The translations under genes and the position numbers were made by a program. Below the pieces are notes generated by a model, which had not been told where the DNA came from, made no database searches, and saw only the letters and a program-made list of their open reading frames with translations. From NCBI RefSeq assembly GCF_008831285.2, contig NC_045139.1, forward strand, positions 31,591,706-31,655,705: DNA of 64,000 nt. Direction: 5' to 3'. The DNA is from Nymphaea colorata. Its lineage: Eukaryota; Streptophyta; Magnoliopsida; Nymphaeales; Nymphaeaceae. Below are positions 34,794 through 46,990 of this stretch, piece after piece. The first letter of the stretch is position 1; every line of letters begins with the position of its first letter.

Positions 34794-37700
34794 AAATAAA
34801 TAATTTGTATGTATTTATAAGGGCAATTGCCTATACAAGCTCACATGTGCCAGCTCTGTAAAAGGACGAGACCCAATAACGGTTTTGATTGGCGCCAATG
34901 TACCAAGCCAACTCGGCATGTATCAGCCTCTCTTTCTGTGTGGTCTGATTCTCAAGGCCACGCAGCCATCGCTTCCCTCCCTATACCGTGAAGCCATGTG
35001 TCGTATTTTCGGCACCCTTGACCATTTGTCCTTCTCTGAAAGCTTGAGTGCAACATAATGCGAGGAAGAAATGGGTTTGGCAAGTGCCTATCATCTTTTG
35101 GATTCATTGCTGGTTCCATTGGCTGTAAAGCAACGTGGGACACCTTTTCCTTCATCCTCCTCTCGTAGCGTTTTCAACCAACTGTGCTGTTTGAGAGAAA
35201 GATAGTCGGTATGTCCATAAGCTTGCAGCCAAATGGCAGCTCTGAGAAATGGACGGTGCTATCTTTTTGAAGCCGAAGGCATCATAATTTATTTCTGCAA
35301 TTTTAAGGACACAACTCAGTGTAAGGGTAGATATGCATGAAAATTTGAATATATAAAAAAGTTCCTACAGTACCCCAAAGAGTTGGAAGCTTCATTCCTT
35401 TTTTCCGTCTAGGGCTGCTTCAGGATTAGGATAATTGTTATTTAAGTGGCAAAGCTAAAAAATTATTTAATCAGTCACAAAAATATAAATATAAACATGC
35501 AAGAGGAACTGTGTGTGTATCACTTTTTAACTTCCTTTTTAGACGTTATATAAAAAAAATTGATAATAAATGTAATAGTTTTAACGAGAGAAAATAAAAA
35601 TGGTGAATTTTCTTAAGTTGGATATCGTGTAAAACAAGTATGAATTTTAAAATTACTAAAAAAGAAAAATTAACTTTTCTTAGCAAAGGTAAAATAGTGC
35701 TTCTATGGGGAGCGTCTCTTTTTTTATACTTTATTCTAAAATTAGAAAATAAAATTACTAGTGTTCAAAATGTTGCAAAATAATCAGATTTGAAAAAACC
35801 TTGAAAGCAGAGAAGAGAAGTTAGGCAGATTGCAACTAATCTATGCCAAATAGACCCTGTGTTTTCAGTTCTTTGTCACCTTCAACAGTCCAACTTGAGT
35901 TTGAGCATGAATCCCACTAAAGGTGCACCTACTCTACGTAGGCATCGATGCAGTCTTGGAGCCAAGAGACTTGAGAAAACAACTGGAAGAGGGGTTCTTA
36001 TACGTAGGGGCAGAGCCAAGGTAGGGCTCACTTGGCCCTGGCTCTACCTCAAAAAAAAAAATTTAATTATATGTAAATTTTAGAAAATTTCACTTGTTCT
36101 ATATAATTTTTTTTTAAATGATATTTAGGCCCTAATCAAAATTTAAAAACTTTAATTCAACCCCAATCAAAATTTAAAAACTTTAATTCGCCCCCCTTCA
36201 TGATAAGTTTAGTTTCTGACTCCATCCGTGCTTATACTTATCCTAAAAACAGTATGTATGAGGGCAATAGGACGTCCCAGAGCTACTTAAAGCCTACAAA
36301 AGTATTTCTAGAAAACTTTGATCCATTTGCAACCATGCCCAGAAGATATGCTGCCCAAACAGGACTTGCTCTCAAGATTAGTTAAGGCCTTCCCTTATGG
36401 GCTTTTGTGGCTTCAAATACTCTTCTTTATTAGGTTTCTCGCAGAGAGACTTTGTCACTAACTCGCTTGGCAATGGCACAAAGCAAGAAGGTTGACGGAC
36501 ATATGAGAATCGAACTAACAACTAGCCATATACCTGTCTACCTCCGACTCCTAGGGCATAAGTTTTCACTTGTGGAAAAACTTTCATATGTATATGTATT
36601 TGCATGAGGGGTTTTTTCTCACATGCAACCTAATTTTGGATCCTCAAAAAGATCTTAAACCCTTCAAACACAGAACTAAATGGTTTAGGGTGCCACTCTG
36701 TAATAAATAAATCATGTGGGTCCGTGTGAGCAACTGTCGGCACGAGCCCATGCCCGGGCTCTTGACCGCGGCCTACTAGTGGGGGCCCTCCCAAGTTATG
36801 CTTCGGGTTGGGTTCCAATTCTGAAGATTCTGTGAACCCAAAAAGCGGCACACACAAGGTGGAGTAGGGCTCTTGGCTTCCACATGCGCCACCGCCACTT
36901 TCCATTCAGGCGTGCATCTCTTTTTGGTCCTTGCCCAAAAGCATCACCCCACTAGAGCATACATACCACTCTTTTGTTCTCTGTTAAAAAAAAAGAGAGA
37001 GAGAGAGAGAGAGCAGAAGACTTCTTTACAAGTCTTTTTGCACTTTATGAGATGATATCATTGTCAAGAAATTATGTGCGTATAAAGTATGTAAATGGGT
37101 AGAGACAAATAGGCAATCTAGGTCCGCATCTTCCCCCACTTACATTTTTCAAATCATTGATAATCTATCATGCTCTCCCCAACATTCTCAACCCAATCTT
37201 CCATCTTAGGCCTCAATAACCCAATCAGAAAGCAGCAAATAGTTAGCTCCAAGTCCCCACTTTTGATGCATTTGCAATATGGATCTGATATATATATATG
37301 TGTGTGTGTTCAAGGAAAGAGCTTAGTAGTGGAGCCACATGTTGCCCACACCAATCTGCAAATTTTCTTTATTTTAATAAAAGTTCCTTCAATTATTTTC
37401 TTCTTGGTATATATTAGTTCCTTTAAGGCAGTTTTGGAACAGTGTTATTATTTCATGAATCTACCAAAAAAAAATGCAAATTCATGAAACACTTGTTATG
37501 TTGTTCTATTTATTAGCGTGAATTTATGCAGTAGTTATAAAGTATTGTTGTCAAACCGCCTCTAAATGTTGGGTTTCGGTTCGGATGACCCCGTCCCCTG
37601 TTCGAATTTCACCAAGCCCACCTTTGGCCGGTGGGCTCCAAAAGCCTTGCACTTGCACTCACTAGAACAGAATGCTGCAACTCTGGATTTTCGAAACCCA

Positions 37701-37900
37701 ACTCATAATGTACAACTCCTCCTAGAGTTACGGATACGGCGACTGGATCTAAAACTTGGTAGCCCAAGTATCGAGCCCAGCCAACTTCAGTGAACGGAAT
37801 ACGGCAATGAATAGTGTCGATCAACACTGGGCAGAGAATTGCAGAAGCAAATGGAATCCTGAAAAAGAACTCAAATTATACTTCTATATATGCCATTTTC
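34794..37900. other. Gene-less, repeat-bearing stretch
   Basis: About 35,995-36,225 is an element whose start (GGGGCAGAGCCAAGG) belongs to the GGCGGAGCCA family. About 36,480-36,560 is a minus-strand SINE-like fragment. A (GA)n tract lies at about 36,992-37,013. About 37,425-37,565 is a MITE-like element of the CATGAATCT family. None of the short open frames here is convincing. Confidence 0.4.
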
Positions 37901-37930
37901 TTTATATCTCAACCTGATTCACCTGTCAAC

Positions 37931-37933
<3 letters not shown>

Positions 37934-38027
<94 letters not shown>

Positions 38028-38068
38028 CACATTAGCAGAATGAAAGACATTTTTTCCCTGATTGTTTT

Positions 38069-38116
<48 letters not shown>
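37934..38116. repeat. Compound (CT)n(AT)n and (TC)n microsatellites
   Basis: (CT)n at about 37,930-37,954 runs straight into (AT)n to about 38,020. A separate (TC)n tract occupies about 38,071-38,115. Such tracts are length-variable. Confidence 0.9.
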
Positions 38117-38117
<1 letters not shown>

Positions 38118-41100
38118 GAAAGACAAAATTGCCATGGTTATTTTGAAAGAACTTATTGTAACGGCAGAAGACAAAATAAATAAAGAAATAAAAATAAAGA
38201 AAACGACATGTCAATGCATGAAAGTGCTTGTATTTCCCTGATATTAACTGAAAATTCTACTAAAATGCTACGGATATTGACAACACTGGCCAACTCTCCG
38301 AAACTAGAAAAAGGCGAAAATTTGAGAAAACGCAGAACCGCTGGTTCTGATGGGTATTTCCTCTTTCTCCCCCGCACCTTCTAATCTACCTTTGAACCCA
38401 CCACGTTCTCTTTTATTCAAGATAAAATCCACGATTCCCCATCTCTTCTTCCCTTCCTTTTCTCTGGCTCCCCATAAATGGTGTCCCCATAAGAGAACAA
38501 AATTCTCGCCACACGTTCTTCTGAAAAGAGAAAAAAAACAAAGAAAAAGAACTCTTCCACTAACGAGTTTCAACATTCAATGACTCCACATTCAATCACT
38601 AAGCTCATTCTTTTTTTTAAATTCGTTTATTTGTTTTGTGTGGTGGCGGATGAGGGAAGAACACTAAAAGTTGTTTTTTTCAACTATATAAAATTATATC
38701 ACATTTAGTGGAACTACTTGTAGGCTAGCTAGCTAGGGCCAATTAGTCTTCTTTCCCATATTGATTTGGATATTCATTCAGTGGATTTCAGCTTCTACTC
38801 CATAATAAGTTGCCAAGAACCCTAGATCTTGTCCTTTTCAAGGAATAGAGGTATAAGATTTTTTTAGCATTTAATTTACATTTTCAATGTCATATCATGC
38901 TTCTTCTTATGAACTCTCATGCAAACAAGTTTTGGTGATGGGATCCTTCACATGTCAGTAATGATTCCCAACGAGCCTGGTACTCGGTGGGTAGTCAGGT
39001 ACTCAGCTAGCGATGGCCGGGCTTGGGCTAGCTATTTGACATTCAGGTCTGCCTGATAAAAAAAAATTATCGGGCCAAGCTGGCCCCAGCCTGGTATTGG
39101 GGGCCTGACTCGGCTTGATATATGTATTTAAACATCATCTCGCCACATTTTTTATTTTGCTTTGTTCTCTTTCTCTCTCTCTCTCTTTATAATATATATA
39201 TATATATCGACATGATGCTGACATATAAATTTTTAATGCATTGCTGATGGCTCCCTTAAAAACTTTTTGTGTGTGTATTTATGAGATATTAGAGTTTCAA
39301 ATAAGGGTAGACATAGAACTGGGTGTCCAATAGATATGAAGTTGATGGTCAAACTCGACCCGATAACTACGCAATGCTTGAACTTCCGCCAAAGGCTTTG
39401 AGTCAACCCAAACGCAACTTTACATAGCCTTGGGGCAGCCGGGCCCAACCCGATGCTCACCCTTAGCTGACATACTTTTTCTATGCATCAGTAAATACTT
39501 GTGTTTGTTTTTTTACTGAGCATTGATGTTACCAGCCACAACAGTGGGACATCATTCAAGCTGCCATTCCCATGACAGAAAAAAAAAGTTTGGGGGAAGA
39601 GGGAATATTTGGAAGCAAACTAAATAAGGAAATTTTTACTTAAAGAGTACTACACCTTTTAGACTTAAGATGAAGAATATGGGTTTTTTTAAACAAGCCC
39701 AATATTTATAAAAAATTAATTTTGAAAAATAAAATTATATTAAAAATAATTAGGAAAAGACTATGAGCAACCCTATTTCCAACCCCACACCCAACAACCC
39801 TCTAACAAGTCAAGCTTGAAAGGAGAAAGGAGTGCTCGGCGGTGTCTGCCACTTAAAGCCGACCCCTACCGGCTACCGCCCACTCATTGAAAGCCTTTGA
39901 CATGGCCTCGGAGCAACACCATAAAGTCATCTTTGATTGGATCTAAAATTTGAGGTGACTTGAAATCCATGGATTTGAAACCTTGTGGATAAGTAGGATG
40001 AGTATTTCATTCTACCACCTGCTATACTTCAACTTGAATATCATTGTTCCCCTTTTTGCAGCACAACGGTCGATACCAAAATGAAATTTAAAAAAAAATG
40101 AATATATAAATTTTAAATTGTTAAAATACAAAGGGGCCCATGGCCCCTACCAGGTCCACCTTGGCTCCGCCCTTGCATAAAAGGGCACAGACAACCAAAT
40201 TGGTAGATCTAAACTATATCAATAGATTTCGCTCTGCCTCTTTGCCCACACGGTGTAGGAATGTTTTGGTACAGGCATCAGCCCAGTGTACGCCAAAGAA
40301 AAAGGCATATGACTCATGAGAATCGAAATGAAGATCAGAAATTTCAGCAGACCACCAGTTCGACCAGTTATCCTATGCTCCTTGGGGTTCCACCAGTTGC
40401 ACGGAGACAACTAAAAGTACTGAATCTTGATCTTGTAACGAGTTTGAACTCCCGCAAGTCTTACGATTTGGTTTACAACTTAAACTTTAATTTAGATGCA
40501 TATTAGAAACAGATTGGAATCAGATATATTGATACTTTGCAGATCATCTAAGTCCATTTGGATAAATTTAACCCCAAACTTGTGCCAAAGTGGGAATGAT
40601 TCAGCAGTTACTTTTGGGGTATCAAGCAGGAATTTGATTCTCCAGAAGAAAAGAATGTCTAGCTTTCTATTTTAATTTTTCAGGCTAGCAACCTCTGTGG
40701 ATTAGGCAACTTTCACTATCATGATTCACGAAACGTATGCTTTTCTTTTAGCTTTCATTTCCTCTAACTCATAAAAGAATTGTGGCAAGAATGTATCCGT
40801 GTTTGCTCTAAAACGTATACGGATAGTGATCAAAGCAGCAATAAGAGAATGGAATCTCACAATCCGTCTTCGTGGGGAGTTCAAATGCTAAGATTAATGC
40901 TTCTTATACGAACGAAACATACAAGAACTTCAATGACAAATTTCTCAGTTACGACTGTGGAGGAATCCTTGGAAAGCGAGTGGAAACTGTAGTCCACTGC
41001 TTCCCTGCGGAAAAAGGAACAATATCTTTTTTCCTCTTATAGATGAGACACTAAAAAGCTATCAATTTTGGTACTGAATTGGAAATTCGGATGGATATAG

Positions 41101-41189
41101 TTACTATTCGGGCTGTCAATGAAAGTACTGCAGCTATTTGTGTTAGGTATGAGGAGATTATCTTGCTTTTCTAAAACGGGACCGCCAAT

Positions 41190-41232
<43 letters not shown>

Positions 41233-42250
41233 GATATATATATATATGTGTGTGTGCGCGGGCGTGTGTGTGATTGTACACGTGGCCATCTAAAAAAAGC
41301 AGTTCATAATGACTGAAATAAAAACAAGATGAAAAAGTTGTAAATGTTTTTTTCTTGCTTGTCTATCATGTTGTTTGAAGACCCTTGTTAGATGGATTAT
41401 AAGGAGAGGTTAACAACGAGTCAAGCTACTCAATTTCAACTTGTTAAAGCTCGGCTCGTGAACGGGTTCGATCTGAGCCATTTGCTTAACGAGTCGAGCT
41501 CGAGCTCGAGTTCATGAGTCGACTTGTCCAAATAATTGAGTGGGGTTCAAGCTCAACACGTAGCTGCCGAGTCGAGCTCGAGCCTTAAACGAGTTTGTCA
41601 AGCCTTAATTAAGTCGATATATTGAAACGAGTTTACGAGTTCGTCGAGCATTAATCAAGTTGAACTTGAGCTCAATACGTAACAATGAAATATCAATTCT
41701 ATTGAACCTTAATCGAGTTAAGCTCGACATCAACATGTAACGACTAAATCAACACTATTCAAACGAGTTTGTCGAGCCTTAATCGAGTCGAGCTCGAGCT
41801 CAACATGTAACTGTCGAGTCGAGCTCAAGCTACTTCCGTCGAGCTAGAACTCGAGCCGAGTCGAGCTCGAGGTTTCATTGGTCTATATGGGCAAGGGAAA
41901 AAAACGGGGTTTCAGCTTTTGCCTCAACGGCAGGATAACCCTCTTGCTTACTGAAACAGACTTGTTCTTTCTTAGTTAACCAACCAAATGTGAATGAGTA
42001 TTATTTCCCTTTCTTTCCTTCCATATGAGAAAGCCTTAAATTCAAATATTCTAAATGAGTTGTGTTCACAAATTCAAACAAACTCATGGTCGTTACCTAC
42101 TCTCCGATCTGGATTCCGATATTCCATTATGAATCAATTAAATGGATCGGGATTCAGATCAACACAAGACCCGAATTAGAGGGGAACTGATTATGTCACC
42201 ACGGCAAGAAGGTGGGGTCTCCCCACTCCCCCACCGTCTCTTTCCTCCAT
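38117..42250. other. Gene-less, repeat-bearing stretch upstream of the LysM gene
   Basis: It includes a GGGCC-type fragment (about 38,975-39,120), the end of a GGCGGAGCC-family element (about 40,075-40,190), a minus-strand SINE-like fragment (about 40,300-40,393) and a (CT)n tract (about 41,191-41,232). A block made of GTCGAGCTCGAGCTC words lies at about 41,440-41,880. The open frames here do not resemble known proteins. Confidence 0.4.
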
Positions 42251-42251
42251 C

Positions 42252-42258
42252 TATTTAA
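42252..42258 (+). promoter_or_regulatory. TATA-like box of the LysM gene
   Basis: TATTTAA lies about 76 bases before the ATG at 42334. It is in a plausible place for a short plant leader, but the match is only approximate. Confidence 0.4.
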
Positions 42259-42333
42259 ACCCACCAAGCTCCTCCGCCGGTTAACGCCTACCTCACTTCT
42301 CAGAAGGGCCGAATCTGTGGTGGTGGTGGCGGT

Positions 42334-42666
42334 ATGGCCAGGGTTCAGCGGCCGAGCAGAGCTGCCGGGGCGGCAGCAGCAGCGGCAGCGGCAGCGGACA
42401 CAGCATCGTGGTACTGCGCGGTGCTGCTTGTGGCCCTCATACTGCTGGGTATGTTCAATCAGGAGCGGCCGAGCTCCGCCGCGGCAGTGCCGGTTCCGCG
42501 CCGGAGCTGCGACGAGATATACGTTGTTGAAGAAGGGGAGACGCTGCATACGATCAGCGACAAGTGCGGCGACCCTTACATAGTGGAGAGGAACCCCCAC
42601 ATACACGACCCTGATGATGTCTTCCCCGGTCTGGTTATCAGGCTTTCTCCCTCCACCCAAAGTTGA
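42334..42666 (+). CDS. Small LysM-domain membrane protein
   Basis: Single-exon gene, 110 residues. After an Ala-rich N-terminus (residues about 11-21) comes a hydrophobic segment, YCAVLLVALILLGMF (about 27-41), likely a signal anchor or single membrane helix. A linker follows, then a LysM domain at about residues 58-104: CDEIYVVEEGETLHTISDKC, then DPYIVERNPHIHDPDDVFPG and LVIRL. LysM modules bind N-acetylglucosamine-containing glycans such as chitin or peptidoglycan. In this short plant subfamily ligand binding is not established, and there is no kinase domain, so it is not a LysM receptor kinase. GC content is much higher than in the surroundings, as expected for a real coding exon, and the frame is open end to end. 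The start is the first ATG after the TATA-like box. The antisense open frame at 42196-42660 is a by-product. Confidence 0.88.
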   Translation: MARVQRPSRAAGAAAAAAAAADTASWYCAVLLVALILLGMFNQERPSSAAAVPVPRRSCDEIYVVEEGETLHTISDKCGDPYIVERNPHIHDPDDVFPGLVIRLSPSTQS

Positions 42667-45600
42667 TTCTCTGTCTCTTCCTTGGGGGTTTTCTTTTCGA
42701 GCTTGTTAGGAAAGGTTTCTTGATTGTGTGTAGCAGAGGAAGAAGACATAAAAAGGAAAAAGGAAAAAGAAAGATGATGGTTGTAAAGAAATTGAGTCCT
42801 TGGTGTCGCTGTTGCTTCTGTAATACAGTCCTTCCTTGTGAATATTACACGGAGGCAGCTTCCTGTTACGATTTACTTCACCTTTTTTTTCAGATACAGA
42901 GAATTCGGTTCCTGCTACCATGATTTCAACTTCTTCATTTCTAGAGAGAGAAAGAGGTGTCCTGTTGCCTGTTGGTGGGCAGACAACCAAAGCAGGCTGT
43001 CCATGCTCTGCAATTATAAAAATATTAACACCACCAATTTGTGTGTTTTAGGAGTTAATTTGTTCCGTTTTCTTCCAAAACGAGTCAGTCATGGCGGGGA
43101 TAAAGATTGGCAGCAGTTCCTGGTCTGCCATTTACGAAAATTTGTGCCTTCCGGAAATCTTTTTGCAAATTTCGAGGAAGGGCAAGCTGCCAATTACCGT
43201 GTTTCTGCATCTTCTGAAAGTCTTTCATTTAAGAAGCAGTTTCAATTCATGACCAAGCTTCGCACTCTGCAGTTATAGCTGTTCTAGAGACAGACAGTGA
43301 GAGAGAGAGGACGGTAGGTGACGGGCGAGGATGAAGGAGAAATTCTAGGTGCACGTAAAGGTTGTGGTCGGTGTGACCCAATCCGTGGCGGTTGGTTTGT
43401 AAACCTATGGCGGTTTTATATACGTTTAAATGAAGAATAATATTTTGTTCACTTGTATTATAAAAATATCAGAGCACTCTCTTGATCTATTTATTTGTTG
43501 GCGTATGTACGGCGAAATTCCCTTACTATTTAAATTCTAGCAGCTAAGTCTTCTTGTTCACTTCTTCATAACTTGTTCCCAAACCAGATTCTCTGTCGAA
43601 AACCAAAAGGAACGAAGACCAAAAGCGCGCTGGTTTACAATGACTGTCATGGTTTAAAATTCATTTTAGTATTTTTACTACAGTAAAGATTCTGCAAAGC
43701 TTGAGCAAACTGTTATGGTCATTATAAGTGAATTAATTTTTTATTTACATGGAGTAAATCATCACAAATCTGGTGTCACATAGGATAAAACATGGTAATA
43801 GTGCCAAGACATATCTTATAGGGGCATTTGATTACCTCCAATTAAAATGATACAACAACTGAGCATCTTAAGATCGAAGATTTTAGATTCTTTAAGTCTT
43901 TTAGTAGAAATTTTACATCATTTGTTTGATAGATACATGGACAAACATGAATTTGCATGCTTTACATGGTGGAAAGAAGTTGTCACTCAAATCCTTGTTC
44001 TTTAGGATACAGGGTTTGCTTTCGAGTACATCGATTTGCTACCTCTACTGCACTGCATTTTTGCGTGTGTATGACCCTTTTTTGCATAAGAGGTTGATAC
44101 CTTTGACACTTCAAATCAAGATTGGCCGCCCACATTCCCCACCCTAAGCCATTGCACCAACCCAGTCGGGGACCATGTTTTTCATCTTCAATTTATGGAT
44201 CACATCATTATATGCTAAAATCGATCCCCACATTTTTGAGGTGGATTCCCACTTGGACAGTGGGACTTGTGGTTTATGTGGACTTCATTAATGCATGAAA
44301 GTCTTAATTTGACATGTTTAATTAATATTGGAGAACCATTTAGGGATGTAATAAATGAAAGTTCATTTAATTTGTTTATTTTGCGTAATAAGAAGTACAA
44401 GCATTTGTCCACTTAAAATCTCATTTTAGGTTGTTTTATTTATCATACATTTACTTCACTCTAGTCAAGTACTTGAATCACGGAAAAAAATCGTGGAATA
44501 AATAAAATAACTTAACTGGTCTTTTACGTGATGTGATCCTTGAAATTTTTTTCATTGAAATTAAAGAAAAAAAATCAAATACTTCGATCAAAATACTTAT
44601 CTTACGGGTTTTTTTCACTTTGATCGAGTATTTGCGTCAAGAAAATTTACATAAGAAATTAAACTAAAATGAAATTTAAATCCTACGTTCCTTGCTTTTA
44701 TGCGTAATTAATATCACAAACTCACCTTAAGCTTAGTTTGAGACATATTTTTAATTAAATGTTTGTGAAATAAAATAAAATATGTTCATCATTCAGGTGA
44801 ATAAAAGAAGTATTTCATTTTGCTACCTAACTAAAAGCCGAAACTCCTACATTTTCTCTTCTCTCCTGAGAGGTGCTAGACTTGTTTTTGGTGTTTTAGG
44901 GTGACGTCTTTCATATGTTTCAACTTACATATCAGTATCTTTTTGTTTTACAACATATCATTGATGCTACATAGATCGAAACGAAGACTGTCAGTTTCCA
45001 CCCTTTTTGCTGTACCAACCCCTCGGATATCAATAAGATATATTCATAGTCTCTTAGATAAATTTGTTATCCAGTTACACTACGTGAATTGAAAGTTGCA
45101 TCGAACACCCGCCGAGGCGCGAAGTCAGTATTTTTGTGAGGGGTGGGGGAAATAATTCAACTTTTAGATCTGGATGAGGTCAAATTAAACCTGAATCCAA
45201 ACAATACATAGCGCGACTAAAAAAAAAATTTTGTTTTCAATGGGCTGGGCCCCCTCTGCCCCTCAATACGCTACCTACTCAACTACTTGTATATGGATCC
45301 AGATCCAATATCCAAGTATGCCAAACCTCCAAGGCTGGGACCCATAGAATCACGAGCAACGAGCCAGGACAAGCACCAACAGCTTCTCGTGTTCAGTGCC
45401 GTAGGGAGATCGATGGTCGGCGCTTCCATTCGTTTTTCTCCTGACGAGATGAAACGCCCGACTCACGTTGTCAGCACCTTTGGGTCGGCAAGATCTGATC
45501 ACAAGCTCCAAACTAAAAGGATTTGGATCATTCCGGACTTGAATTTAATGTAAGTTTAGGCACCCGAATTTGTATCTTAAAGTTTGAAATTAGACAAGAA

Positions 45601-46990
45601 TCCCAGTTGGGTTATACGTAAAACTCTGATCTTATGCTGGTTACCTTCAGATTCGGTTTCATAAATTCAAGCCGATCCAATCCCCAAGTCAATCGCCGAT
45701 TAATTTCAATGTATAGTTCAAACTTGTGTTGGATCCACTCTTTCCTTTGACCTTGAATGGACTCGATTTGATACTGAGATATCTTAAAAGAATTCCGAAA
45801 AGTTGTTTAGCAATGTGAACACTTTTGTAGTTGTTACATGAATCTATAGTAAAGATTAGACAAAAAAAATTAACTTGTATTTACAAAACATTAGTTCTAT
45901 TGTTTCATAAATCTGCTTTAATCTTTGGTGCGGATTCATTGTTAGTACCTTGTATTATTGTTTGGCAACAATAATATATTTTATTTTTCGGTGAATTTAT
46001 ACCAAAAACGAAAAGGATTTATAAAATAATGGATTATAGTATTTTATGAAACTATCCAATTTATAAAGGCAAATTCTTGGGACATTAATAAAACGGGCCC
46101 TCAGCAAAAATGCGGTATAACAAAAGAAAGGCAGTTTGTGCAGTTTTAAGTCATGTTGTGGTTGGAGTGGGCAATTGCCCACACCAGATCATTAAATTTA
46201 CATTGTTTATATATAAAAAGCTCATTAATTTTTAATTATTTATATATGAGTGCCCCTTCAAATTTGAAATTTGCACTTACATGCCCCTTAACCAAAAAAA
46301 TGAGTGAATTGAAAAAAAAAATGAGTGAATTGAAAAAACCTTTATGCTGGCAGTAATTATAAGTACTTGAAAATTATTGGGTTTGATAATTACTTGCCAG
46401 ATTGTACAGCCATTGAAAAGTTCAAGTTGACGTTCTCACAAGTTGCTGCTTGCTTAGATCATCCCACTTAATCCACGCATTGACATTACTTTATTTTAAT
46501 ATTGTCATGTTTTTACCTAACAATAAATTGTACAACTGCACAATTCTTCATGGAGAAACAAAAGCATATTGCATACGTATAAATTGAATTTTCTATGAAA
46601 AATGAAACCAGAAATATATCTTTAAACCATAGCAACAAATATCATTTTGGGATGTATAAAACTTTTTGGCAAAAAAAAAAGAAATTTTTTTTGGCAAAAT
46701 TAATCTTTCTGCGAGAAAAAGGAAGGCAGCCAAAATCTCAAAAATAAAATGTAAAAAATGTGAAAATAAAAATTTGGCAACAAAAAAACATAAAAAAACA
46801 CGAATAAATGTGAAAAAAAGACATGAACAATGAAAAAAAGAAAAATGAGAATAAAAAGCCTTTTTTTACAATTTTTTTAAAGACGCATTTTTTAGTGTTT
46901 TATTCGGTTGACCAGCTTTTAACATTTTAACTATGTTTTTTACTAAAACCTGTTTTCTGTAGCTATCTTTTAAACTTGTGTTTTTATAAA
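42667..46990. other. 3' flank of the LysM gene and gene-less stretch
   Basis: The first few hundred bases are probably 3' UTR. An open frame at 42838-43278 has no recognisable domain and is not called. A GGCGGAGCC-family element end lies at about 45,115-45,275. A MITE-like region is at about 45,800-46,105, and a GTGGGCAATTGCCCAC palindrome at about 46,166. Nothing else is supportable. Confidence 0.4.

Noticed and set aside
36630-36905. 91-codon GC-rich minus-strand open frame
   Set aside because: No known domain; flanked by repeat fragments.
42196-42660. 154-codon open frame opposite the LysM gene
   Set aside because: It mirrors the GC-rich LysM exon on the other strand and has no domain of its own.
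42838-43278. 146-codon open frame after the LysM gene
   Set aside because: No recognisable domain, mixed composition, and it lies in the probable 3' flank.
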